Part shown: in pieces, positions 35,119-47,400 of the stretch | Layout: each line of letters opens with the position of its first letter | How positions within the stretch are numbered: position 1 is the first letter of the stretch | Source of the DNA: Spisula solida | Lineage: Eukaryota; Mollusca; Bivalvia; Venerida; Mactridae | Length of the DNA: 64,000 bases | Assembly (NCBI GenBank): GCA_947247005.1 | Contig: OX365947.1 | Span: 2,432,530 to 2,496,529, forward strand | Direction: 5' to 3' | Translations under genes and position numbers: made by a program | The notes under the pieces: generated by a model | Seen by the model: the letters and a program-made list of their open reading frames with translations, nothing else | What the model was told of the DNA's origin: nothing | The model's database searches: none

Positions 35119-36215
35119 CATAACTTCCGATATTTTATTTATCGCTTTTTGTTCGCTATATCACTGGCTTAGAATTAGAAGGTCGTGAGAACTATACCTT
35201 ATTAGACTCATGCATATTTGAAATTTGCATCTCACGGCGCTTCTTGTGAACCTATTTTCATGAAAATCGGAAGTGGTCATGTTTATCAAACCGAAGTTTA
35301 AAAAACTTGTTTTTCCAAAAGTAAAGAGTAGTTTTCAGACAGCTTTTTATTGTTTTCTAAAAATATTGATTTTGTACTTACGACCATCTAATTCTAAGCC
35401 AGCGATATGTAGCATATACATTACATACATGTAATGATATATATACAATGTATACTATTTCATAACTTAACACTCCTATTATAAGACCATGTGCTATTAG
35501 GTATTTACCAGATACTATATATGTTATCTGGTATTTACAGCATGTTTTAGAAATACACACTACCTTCAACCATTTAAATGTTTTATTTTTACACTTTTTT
35601 GAAATAGACAATATTCAAGAGGGAGATTTCAACCCGACCCTTTAATGAGAACTATCCAACAACTGCACAGCAGCACTCTTATGAGAGCGAGTTGTGTCGG
35701 CAGGATTTAGAATCCTGGTATCACCACGTAGGCCGGATCGGTCGCACAAACCCTCTGACGCGTGCAGTAGTTGAACCCTCATCTCCTATCATTTTCTCTT
35801 TTGCAACACTACTCATTTTACACTTTTATGTTTTCCTACAATTATCTATCTATTTTCTTGGGTACAGTTGTATAGTGATCAAGTCAGATAGTTCAATGTT
35901 CACTATAGATGTAGATGTACATACTAGTAGATTCCATAAACAAATATGCATATTAGATTTAAACATGAAAACAATGTGAGTCAATACCTTGCACGACTAC
36001 ATCTACATATACACCAATCCTGTACGTTAAACTGTCATATATGGACATTTCTTCAACGCTATGGCGCGCAAGAAAAGGAGAAAGAGAAGTAAAAATAGGA
36101 AAGATAAAAGAATAGACACGGGCAAATATATGCAGTTAAAGTAGAAAGAATGAAATAATAATAAAAAATATGTATATTTTCGTTTGACCATCAAGACAAG
36201 ACCAAATCAGCTTCC
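35110..36215. repeat. Segmental duplication, right copy
   Basis: Second copy of the 33640-34764 block. Differences include 35-45 bp deletions, for example in the 'cattttactgagccgcttc' region, and scattered substitutions. Its MITE copy is at 35163-35403. The plus-strand frames at 34226 and 35692 begin alike but diverge at an indel, which argues against a real protein. Confidence 0.85.
35163..35403. mobile_element. MITE with 'gctggcttagaat' ends (copy 2)
   Basis: It was carried along with the segmental duplication. Ends are 'actggcttagaattagaagg' and 'atctaattctaagccagc'. Confidence 0.75.
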
Positions 36216-36219
36216 GTGG

Positions 36220-36850
36220 CGGTACCAGGGTACATGGCCCCGCTGGCATAGCTCGAGCCTATCACTTGGCGGTACTTTGTAACTGTGCAGGAGGGTCCCC
36301 TTAGACGGTCATGTTGGATAACTCAATCTTGAAGGATGCCGAAGAATGAGCCTCAGCAATAGATGCTGGTAGCTTGTTCCACAGAGGGATGGATCTAGGG
36401 AAGAAGCTGTAATTGAGGGTGTCTGTTGATGTAGAATATGGCAAGAATCTGGTATCGTTTGTAGATCTTGTCCGCTTTTTGGTAGTTAATTGTTAGGTAG
36501 GGATCAGGATATATCTCTTCTAGGTTGTTGACTTTTTTTATAGAGCATAGTCAGCTGAAGCTTTTGACGTCGTGACTTCAGAGATTCCCTTTCCAGTTCT
36601 GATACATGTACAGCATATCAGAAATACTACTGATTTTGTTGTATCTACGTATGGTGAAGCGTGCTGCTCTTTGTTGAATAATTTCTAGCTAGTGAATAAG
36701 GTTCTTGTTTTGGGGTTTCCAAATGGTGCAGCAGTATTCTGGATTGGATCGGACATGGGATGTATATGCATTCGTTTTCGTATTTCAGGTTGCATTTTAG
36801 GGATCCTTACATGTTGTTGGCTTCTTTGGCAGATCTAAACACACGTATAT
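36220..36850 (-). pseudogene. LINE reverse-transcriptase C-terminal remnant
   Basis: Minus-strand frames give FTIRRYNKISSISDMLYMY, then after frame changes SFFPRSIPLWNKLPASIAEA near 36415-36350. The motif order is that of the C-terminal end of non-LTR retrotransposon polymerases. Stops and shifts break it, so it is inactive. It is a different copy from the one at 11703 and more diverged. Confidence 0.7.
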
Positions 36851-37152
36851 TTAATAGATCTTTGTTTTTGGTGATCCTAACGATGTGTGTTTTCAAGCCA
36901 ATGTTTGATTGAAGGCCCACACACAGACGACGATGTTTCTCTGTGTGCGGCCATGTAGGAACAAGGAGATCCACTAAAGAGTCTGTCCTCGAATACCAAA
37001 ATGGTGTACTTTTTTAGTAGTTTTTGATGCAGAAGTCCAAGATAACAAAGACCTATATTCTAGGTCTTTGAAGATAATCATGTCGGTCTGAGTCCTCTTC
37101 TCGAGTGATGTAGTACAACATCTTGTTGATGAAAGTTAACTTATAATCAGAC

Positions 37153-38252
37153 CAGGGGCGGATCCAGGATTTGGCGTTAGGGGGCGTACATTCATGTATT
37201 GATACCCCCCCCCCCCCAAGAAAATTCGCGAGCGAAGCGAGCAAGAAAAAACTGTATCTCTGAGAAGCATTCGACACAATTTCGTTCTTTATCTTAAAAT
37301 ATTCATTGGTAAAGTTAATGTGAGAGCAAGGCGAGCAAGAACATATGAATTAATTATTTGAGCAGCATATCCCTCATACTCATTCCCTACTAGACAAAAT
37401 TAACTGATAGTGGTTGTGCGAGCGCAGCGAGCAAGAAAAAATGCAATTATCTATTTCAGCAGCAAACACCACATCCTTATTACTTATTTATATTCACTGA
37501 TGTAGTAATTGTAAGAATTAGAGAAAAAATCAGTGTTTATCTGAGCAGCATACCCAACCAACTCATTGGTAAATCAAAACTTGGCGGCTTTCATTGAATT
37601 TACGTATTTCTACTGCGAGCGAAGCAAGAAAATTCGTTGTTTATATGAGCAGCATAGCCAGGACTAACGATTATCGACTGGATAATATTCACTGATATAT
37701 ATATATATATATATAGCTTCTGTAAATTCGTCACGAAGAAAAAATGCAATGTCTATCTGAGCAGCATACTCTGCGAACTCCAGGGCTTCAGTTTTGTTTA
37801 ATAGGAAATGTGAAATACTTGGGGTCCAGCGACTAGGGAGACCAGTGGCTTTCTGCCTCGTGACTTTTTAAATATAACCACGGAATTCGTCAGCTGCATT
37901 TTGAGATATCTTATTTTTTAATGAAAATGACAGGTTTTTAAGAAAATCAAGCCAACTGTATTACTGACTTGTCGGACATTTTTAATGTGCAAGAATCTCG
38001 GCAATTCTGTAGCCGATGTTTGGCATTATGCTACCAATCAGTCCCATATTTTGTTTTTTGCATAGAGCATTAAGTTCACTTAAAAATCCATTAGTTTATT
38101 ATTGTGTTATTGACGCGAGCGAAGCGAGCGAAAAAAAATTGCATATCAATATTGTTCTTACATCCAATCTATGATTAAATTACCTAGGCTCCGGCGATTT
38201 TAGGGGGGGGAGTACGCCGGGTCCACCCCCCCCCCCCCTCTTGGATCCGCCT
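37153..38252. mobile_element. 1.1 kb inverted-end element with 'gcgagcgaagcgagc' motifs
   Basis: The left end 'aggggcggatccaggat' and right end 'ttggatccgcctatgc' are inverted matches, each followed inward by C or G runs of 13-14 bases and a 'gcgtac/gtacgc' motif. The interior repeats 'gcgagcgaagcgagcaagaa' and 'gagcagcatac' several times. No transposase frame was found. A shorter relative is at 54971. Confidence 0.7.
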
Positions 38253-38369
38253 ATGCAGACTGTGCAATATTAAGCAAATTGCCGCGTTATTGTTCGAAAT
38301 TTTGAAATATACTGCTAATTAGGGCTAGAAAAGAGACCAACTTTAGTAGGACCAGACGATAGACGACAG

Positions 38370-38430
38370 CGATATTGTCTCAGAGTAGCGATATATTAGC
38401 CCTGTCCAAACAAATAAAATGGCGGCGCCG
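38370..38430 (+). promoter_or_regulatory. CEP70: CEP70 start region with YY1-like site over the start codon
   Basis: 'aaaatggcggcgcc' overlaps the start codon and fits the YY1 consensus around ATGGCGGC, a common arrangement near transcription starts of TATA-less housekeeping genes. The transcription start itself was not located. Confidence 0.45.
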
Positions 38431-38460
38431 GAGCTGAGTACGAAATTCAAGTCCAATTTT
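38419..38460 (+). CDS. CEP70: CEP70 exon 1 (residues 1-14)
   Basis: Encodes MAAPELSTKFKSNF and ends at the donor 'gtaagtg' in phase 0. It is the only ATG with good context upstream of exon 2 in the right phase. Exon 2 has an internal ATG as an alternative start. Confidence 0.65.
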
Positions 38461-41400
38461 GTAAGTGTTATTCAAATAATTCACTGATGTATCACTTAAA
38501 TTGGTATTCATTTCAACTTCTGCATATTCTCTTTCCATTTGACTAACATTTTAGATCGGCATGCATTGCTCAATTCGCCAATGCGTCGAATTTATCGCTA
38601 GTTCAAGTTTCGACTTGCGTCAAACTGTCAAAACATATGTCAAAATGTATAAATTTATATTTGAGACTACTAATCTCATCATCTGCCTTTGTATTATTGT
38701 ATTTTGAGGAGAAAAAATATCTAACCAGTGCAGGATTCGAATCCATGACCGCTCCTTGCAAGTCAGGCGCTCTTCTGGGCTACTCAGCCTATAGTCCCAA
38801 CAGAGAGCAAACGATCATTTCATTACGTTACGTTAGGTCTCACCGGGTCCCAAGTACATGTATGTAGCACTTTGCGACACGATTCTTTGTCTCTGTTTGG
38901 TGACAGATTATGAGCCCTAAAAAGCAATGCAATGTAAAGGCACGGTTTCATTAATGCCTTTTCTATCATTGAAAACAAATGATTGCAAGAACACTATAAC
39001 CTCATTGATACATAAATTATTCCTGTTTCATTTCACTTCCAAATTTACTGAAATGTCCTTATTTACGCCATTAAAGCCGTCGAACAGAGCCAATGTATTC
39101 CGAATGTTGTTGTTCTGACATTTGTACGAATTTTGATTGGACGAAAAGTGGCTATAACTAAAACCTGGTATCCGGACTAAAAATAGGCCTACATTATAGC
39201 CGGTCATGAACGACTACTCCGTACCGAATTAATATTTCGTCTAAGACGAATTTGTCAACTGTAGGTAACTTTCGTTTTTAAAACGGAAGTGAATCGCGAC
39301 AGATGTCAGACAAATATTTCATCTAATATTGGTTGTGTAAAGGTGTATTTAACGCTGTTTTTGTACTTTATGATTGAAATAAGCTTTACTGTGGTCGATT
39401 CAACTGTTTAATCCCGAATAAGTCGTTCAATTCGGAAATAAAATTTTGCTGAAGACAGCTAAGTTTAAAACTATGAGACTCTATAGTACTGTGGAACGTA
39501 CATAGAATGATAGAGTCTTATTTATGGGACTACTCAGCCTACTGGCACATGAACTGATGAGCTGAGCTAGTAGAGCACCTGATGAATCAAAACACTCCTC
39601 CTCACTTTAACTTTGGTGGCTTGAACTGTCATTGGAATTTAATCATGGGCAGGGTATAAACTGTTCAGTTTCCAACAGGGTGCCGGTGGCATGGTGGTAA
39701 CACGCTTGACTACTGATCGAGAGGTCCCTGGTTTGAATCTCAGCCAGGACACATGGTCATTTCTGAAACTCTTTTCAGTGTTTCCCATCCAACTAGAGAT
39801 GAACTGGTTGGAAACCCAGTGGTAGTCTCACGTGTATTGGTGCTATACACCAGGCACATTAAAGAACCAAGGAGTCTTTTTGGAAAGAGCCAGTGTAACG
39901 CACCTGGATTCCTTGTATCTCACACCTCTTTGAGTCTTTCTCTTCATTGATTTTAAGTCTGTCCTTGACAGACGCACCTGCCAATAATACTCGAAAAGAG
40001 GCGTTAGGTAGAATGAATAGATAGACAGAGTATAGCCCTTGCATCAGAATTCTCTTTTAACCTTGTTCAACAGATATATGGCCTGCAACTGTACAAATTA
40101 TCCTCATCGCCATTATTGTATTTTAAGGAGAAAAAGTATCTATTGAGTACAGAATTCAAACCCACGACCCCCTGCTTGCAAGTCAAGCGCTCTAGTAGCC
40201 TCTACCAACTTAGCTTAACTGGGCTCCTGGCTCATGAATCACTACAGCATCATCAAATGCATCTAGAAATCCCTACATATCGCTTTATCAGTTTATCTTA
40301 AATTATCTTGGCAATTCATATTGGCTATCGGTTGAACGGCTATTTAGTAATCAGTCTCAGTTCAACCGGTAGCCAACATCATGAACATGAACAGCTTAAA
40401 GTTAAGAGTGTTTAATACATTCTTTTCAAGTCTTGATGCAAGCAATCAAGCACTTACTTGTGCAGTTGTAGACTGCTTCAGTCTGTGGGTGGTTGAGCTC
40501 TTGACCTCTGATAGAGGGGTCCCTGTTTTCAGGACTTTTTTTAAGTGTAGGAGAAGGGGCCTTTCTTTGAATGTGGGGGAAAATGAGTCTTAATTTTTGC
40601 AAAAGGGGAAGAAAAAACTTGATGTAAAATGGATTTAAGGGGAGAACTGCATGATTTTAATGTATTTTCCTGAGGGGAAGCCACCTGTAAACAGCCCCTG
40701 CTATAGAAGGAAAAAAAGCCCTGTGTTTGATACTCGGCCGCGGCACTGAAACGATTTTTAGTGTTTAACCTTAGTAAATGTTTTTGTATCTTTTTGCTAG
40801 GACACGATGTCTGAAGATTGGGGATCAGTCAATAGAAAGTTACGTGAACATGGACTTCAGTCGATTAAAGTTCAACATCCTGCTGATGTCAACCATACTT
40901 CAGGTATTTAAATGCATACAAAATAAGTTGGAAACAATAACAAAGGCACGCAATCAGATGGGTCAAAAAGATAACTCCAGATATACAGTACCAGGGCATC
41001 AGACTTTCAGAATACACTTGGATGGTGCTCTCAAATGAGAATAGATGCCTTGCATCCAAGCTAGTTTATTTCTACAAGGTTTAAAATAATCTTATATGAG
41101 TACATCTCTTCCAGGCATATGCACCTCAATAGTCTCGGCCCATTCAAATCCCATGTCTTGAATCTGAATTTTGCTAGTAGTCTAGAAGGTATATCAGCAT
41201 GATATATATCAGTAACACCTTGCAGTGTTTACAATACTTACCTAGGCTCCCTTGTTTTACATTTTCATACAATATTTTCTCCGTCGTTTGAAGTGGATAC
41301 CTTTGAGTGTCTACAGTAGTCACACAAAGAATTGAATCCTATTGAGTCAACAAAAAGAATTGGATCCTTTTTAGTCAATAAAAAGAATTGGATCCTTTTG

Positions 41401-44400
41401 AGTCAACAAAAAGAATTGGATCCTTTGCATTCTAAAAAAGAATTGGTTCCTTTTGAGTCAACGCTTTGTCTCAACAGACATACAATTCTAAGTGTGACTC
41501 CCATAGACTCATGTCAGGCATCTTATTCTTCGTGTGAAAGAGAGGGTACCATGCTTGTGTACCTATACAATGTTTACAATATGTTTACAGATTCCATGGT
41601 TTGCTTGGACAGTAATAACAACAAAACTGCCGTAGATAACTTCCTGGCATTGATGAAAGATTGTAATCACCGTCAGACACTTGTGCAGGATCTTATCACC
41701 AAAAATAACCAACTTAAGTAAGACGTATATATATAGATACCTGATAAGTTGTCTTTAGAGTCTAGAAAACACAAGTTACTTTGTTATCCTTTTGGGAGCT
41801 TAGTAATATGTTTTCATGACACGTTTAAGAAATTTTATGTAGACCTCAAATACTATGACTGACAAAGTCACATATTCTTTTTATTTCATTTCCACAGTAA
41901 TCGGGTCAAAACAATGTGAGCAGTTAACAAATTTAAGCCAACAGTGTTATGTTTCCGGGCCGGAAAAAGGTGATGTCACATAAGTGAAAATTATTTCTTG
42001 GTTTGTTCTCTCATGAAGGATCACAGTAATAATGTGATTAAAATATTTGTCACACTATAAAAAAGTTATTGAAAATAGTTTTTATGCCCCCGTATCGATA
42101 GATCGGGAGGCATATAGTGATGCACCTGTCCGTCCGTTCGTCCGTCCGTCCGTCCTGGTTAACCCAAATTGACCGTTTCTTCTAGCATCATTATGGCTTG
42201 CTGCAAAGCTTCCAAACTTGCATGGATGTTGTATATGAACACTCTCCACACACCTGTATCACCTGACCCTTTTTGACCTTCACCTTGACCTAATTTTGGA
42301 CTTAGACTTATTTATGGACAAGGCTTCCACAGGGGGCATAAGCGTTTATTGAACGCAGTCTTGTTTTTTAACTCAAATTAATTTAAGGAAAGTAGTATTA
42401 TGTATTAAAATTGATTAAAGAATTAATAATAAAATCTGTACATTTCAGTGATTAGAACTTCATCCTATTTAATTTTATTTTTACAGAGAAGAACTTGACC
42501 GACAGACAGAACATACTGAGAAGTACTTCAGTAGAATGAAAGATCTCAAAATCATGCTGGAGAGTTCTAGAGCTCGAGTGAAGGTTTGTATATATAGTAA
42601 ATACTGTAGCGCATGGGCATTCCAAAGCCATGAAAGAATCAGTCATAGAACAAACCATCCATATCCCCAAAAATGGATATTTCAAGCAAGCCTATATACT
42701 CACCCCACAATAATTGACACGCTATGGACTCCGAACTCTGTGCATAATTAGTAAAACATACAGATAATGATAGGTTTATGCCCACCCATCAATGATTATT
42801 GGGTAATTGGTATATCGTTTTTCTGATGATTAGGTAGATCAAATTGCATTGGAATGATAAGTAGAAAATGCAGTCTAGGACTCGGTCTCTAACAAGCAGA
42901 CAACCCCCATGTTATTTATTTGAGTCAATAAGTCCAAGGTCATCACAAGAAAAGTTCAGGCTCTTCAAGAGCTTGTTATATTGGATTGAACAGTAAATAA
43001 TTAGAAAATAATTCTAGCGTGCATCAGCCATTTGTGGTGCATGTCTGTTTTTAGCTCACCTGTCACAAAGTGACAGAGTGAGCTTTTGTGATCACTCTTC
43101 GTCCGTCCGTCCGTCAACAATTTGCTTGTGTAGACACTAGAGGTCACAATTTTGACTTAATCTTTATGAAACTTGGTCACAATGATCATCCCAACAAAAT
43201 CTAGGTCAAGTTCGATATTGGGTCATCCGGGGTCAAAAACTAGGTCACAAGGTCAAATAATAGAAAAACCTTGTGTAGTCACTAGAGGTCACAATTTTGA
43301 CCTAATCTTTATGAAACTTGGTCACAATGATCATCTCAACAAAATCTAGGTCAAGTTCGATATTGGGTCATCCAGGGTCAAAAACTAGGTCACAAGGTCA
43401 AATCATAGAAAAACCTTGTGTAGACACTAGAGGTCACAATTTTGACTTAATCTTTATGAAACTTGGTCACAATGATCATCTCAACAAAATCTAGGTCAAG
43501 TTTGATATTGGGTCATCCGGGGTCCACAACTTGGTCACAAGGTCAAATCATAGAAAAACCTTGTAAAGTCACTAGAGGTCACAATTTTAGCCTAATCTTT
43601 ATGAAACTTGGTCACAATAATCATCACAACAAAATCTAGGTCAAGTTTGATATTGGGTCATCCGGGGTCATAAACTAGGTCACAAGGTCAAATCATAGAA
43701 AAACCTTGTGTAGACACTAGAGGTCACAATTTTGACTTAATCTTTATGAAACTTGGTCACAATGATCATCTCAACAAAATCTAGGTCAAGTTTAATATTG
43801 GGTCATCCGGGGTCCACAACTTGGTCACAAGGTCAAATCATAGAAAAACCTTGTAAAGTCACTAGAGGTCACAATTTTAGCCTAATCTTTATGAAACTTG
43901 GTCACAATAATCATCACAACAAAATCTAGGTCAAGTTCGATATTGGGTCATCCGGGGTCATAAACTAGGTCACAATGTCAAATCATATAAAAACCTTGTG
44001 TAGTCACTAGAGGTCACAATTTTGGTTTAATCTTTATGAAACTTGGTCACAATAATCATCACAACAAAATCTAGGTCAAGTTCGATATTGGGTCATCCGG
44101 GGTCCACAACTTGGTCACAAGGTCAAATCATAGAAAAACCTTGTAAAGTCACTAGAGGTCACAATTTTAGCCTAATCTTTATGAAACTTGGTCACAATGA
44201 TCATCTCAACAAAATCTAGGTTAAGTGCGATATTGGGTCATCCAGGGTCAAAAACTAGGTCACAATGTCAAATCATAGAAAAACCTTGTGTAGACACTAG
44301 AGGTCACAATTTTGACTTAATCTTTATGAAACTTGGTCACAATGATCATCTCAACAAAATCTAGGCCAAGTTTGATATTGGGTCATCCGGGGTCCACAAC

Positions 44401-47400
44401 TTGGTCACAAGGTCAAATCATAGAAAAACCTTGTAAAGTCACTAGAGGTCACAATTTTAGCCTAATCCTTAATGAAACTTGGTCAGAGTGATCATCTCAA
44501 CAAAATCTAAGTCAAGTGCGATATTGCGTCATATGGGGCCAAGAACTAGGTCACTAGGTCAAATCACAGGTCTTGCATGTACTGCTATAACAGGTGAGCG
44601 ACCTAGGGCCCTTTGGGCCCTCTTGTTTATCTCGCCAAATCTACTTGTTCGAGTTTAAAATTATTTTACTACTATATCATGTTAGTTTCCTGTATGACAC
44701 GAGAAGATTTCTCTGTATTATTGAGTAAATTTGAATCATTAAAAAGGGCAAAGCGAGCGGTGTGCAAACGCATGATGTCAATTCTGTTTTCATGATTAAA
44801 TTTTTATTTATCTGCCAAAATTCAGCGTTTTCATTGGTTCTAAATTTAGAAACTTACAAAATCGTTTTTTCTGAAACTTAGTCTCAGCTGGAGTTGTATT
44901 TTGTTGTGTGCAGAGGCTTAATAAGTCTTATTTTATGGACCACAGTTAGTATAGATTTTATTGTGCAGTGCTCAGTTAGTATACATGTTCTTGTATGGTG
45001 CTCAGTTAGTATACATGTTCTTGTATGGTGCTCAGTATAGATGTTATTGTATGGTGCTCAAATAGTATATGTTATTATGCTGTGCTCAGTGATTGTACAG
45101 TGCTCAGTTAGTATACATGTTATTGTATGGTGCTCAGTTAGTATACATGTTATTGTATGGTGCTCAGTTAGTATACATGCTCTTGTATGGTGCTCAGTAT
45201 AGATGTTATTGTATGGTGCTCAGTATAGATGTTATTGTATGGTGCTCAGTTAGTATACATGTTATTGTATGGTGCTCAGTTAGTATACATGTTATTGTAT
45301 GGTGCTCAGTTAGTATACATGTTATTGTATGGTGCTCAGTATAGATGTTATTGTATGGTGCTCAAATAGTATATGTTATTATGCTGTGCTCAGTGATTGT
45401 ACAGTGCTCAGTTAGTATACATGTTATTAAGTTGTGCTTTGTTAGTTAGTTAGTTACTTCACAGGTTAGTTCATTTGTGGTATAACAATTTATTGAACAA
45501 TTTTATATATATAAACAACATACCTGATGTGGGGTTTGAACTAACGACTTCCAGCTTACCAGTCAGACACCATATCCACTACACCAGTCACCACCCACAT
45601 TTGTTACTCTAATTTTATCATATATATATAAACTTACTACTGATCTTCACACCTTTTCTGACCTAACAATGGAGGTAGTTGATTCATATAAAATATTATA
45701 AATGGTAGATATATCATGATATTTAAATTTAAAAGTAGCTTTCATTGTAGTTCAACCATTTAAAAAAGGATATCTGAATTAATATTTACATGTAATAATA
45801 AGTTTTAGTTAATTTTGGCTGTTACCTCACAAGTAAGTAGCCCTTACACTTTCTAAAATAGCTACAGCACTGGTGCAGTTGTTAGTTCAATCAGTTCACT
45901 GGATTTGCTACCCTCCTACCTCAGTTCGATTCCCACTTGCTGCTAGTCAATTTCAAATTTCGTTCACATGTTGAGTAATCACATTTCCGTCAATTCGACC
46001 GACTTTCCGTTTTAAAAATAATTTCTATTCGTAAATATTTATTTTATTTTCGTTTCCGGTAAAAAGTAAACAAATACTAAAGTAAAATGTCGTGGCCTCT
46101 GAAATAAAACTTGTCGGGCGGGTACTTTTAAATTTGGGCGGGTGTTTTTCTGCAAGTAACCCGCCCGACTGGCTAGTACAATTGAAAAGCTAATTTCGAA
46201 GACTGTTGATTATAGTTATGGATGGTTTATGTATCTCTACAGGAGCTGGAGTCGGACGAGCCATCCTCTGTACAGACGGACAATATGTTAGACATAAACG
46301 AAAGGGTCAACAATACACGTTCAGCTGTTATAGCGAAGAATAAAGATCTGGAATATAAATGTAAACAACAAGAAAAAGAACTGAACAGATTGAAAGATAA
46401 ACTACGCAACATGTCTTCCCAGGTATGTCTTTTTTGGCACTAGTGTGCAGGGCCCTCATTTCACCATTTTTGGGGCCCAATTTCGGCCCCATCCCTCTCC
46501 TAAATAAATATACATTTTCCCCCTTTTTTCTAAAAAATCCCCTCCAAAAAAACAAAATGTATTTTTTTAAAATATTTTTTTGGAAGTCAATGAAGAGCCT
46601 TTGTAAATGCTGTTCAGCAGTTGCTGTAGCTGTTGTTATAGCTTGAAATTGGTTTTTTTAACTTTATGTGTTGATAAAACATATTCATGAATACAATAAC
46701 ATACATTTTATTGGCATTTTAGGATGTATATTGTTTTAGAATCCCATTCAAGTAATCGTCCCAGACCTAGTGTTTTGCACCATTTCAGCAATTTTATATG
46801 GTGCACAGTTGATGTAACCAGTTTGTTTTTTATCAGTTATCAATCAGCAGAAACTGGCTTTTCCGGGAGCAAATGCAAGGCCTTAAACTTGTTTGTTTCT
46901 TGTAACATGCCCCAAAAACATAATGTAGGTAGTTGAATATTTTTTAACATAAAAAATGTCTGTAAATTCACTTCAAAAAGAATTACGAAAACATCAACAA
47001 AATTTTATATATGCCATGACAAAATTTGGGATCACAAAAAATTCTTTGAGTACGTAGGGGACCAGAAATGAACATATTTTGCTTAAAAGATGGTTAAACA
47101 CATGATGTTGAATGTATTTTAGGAAGAAAAGCGAAACAAGCGAGTATCAGAGGTGTTCCAGGAATTCCGCCGTAGAACCGCACGAGCTCATCATACGATG
47201 GACGATAAACTTCTCGATGTGATAGATACGTATGAACGACAGTTACAACAGCTACAGAAAGATCTAGAACTCTATAAGTATGTTCAACAATTTGTCTTCC
47301 ATTGTTTATATATTTAGGGATATATTTATTATCCCCCACTAATGAGATCAGTAGAAATCAGTAAGGGGCTATTGAAATGGCCTTTTCAGTCCGTCTGTCT

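Noticed and set aside
41332..41590. Upstream half of a 129-codon frame leading into CEP70 exon 3
   Set aside because: It reads through a minisatellite and across the exon 3 acceptor; the true exon starts at 41591.
45093..45344. 83-codon frame of repeated YMLLYGAQLV
   Set aside because: A product of the 30 bp minisatellite, with no start context or splice sites.
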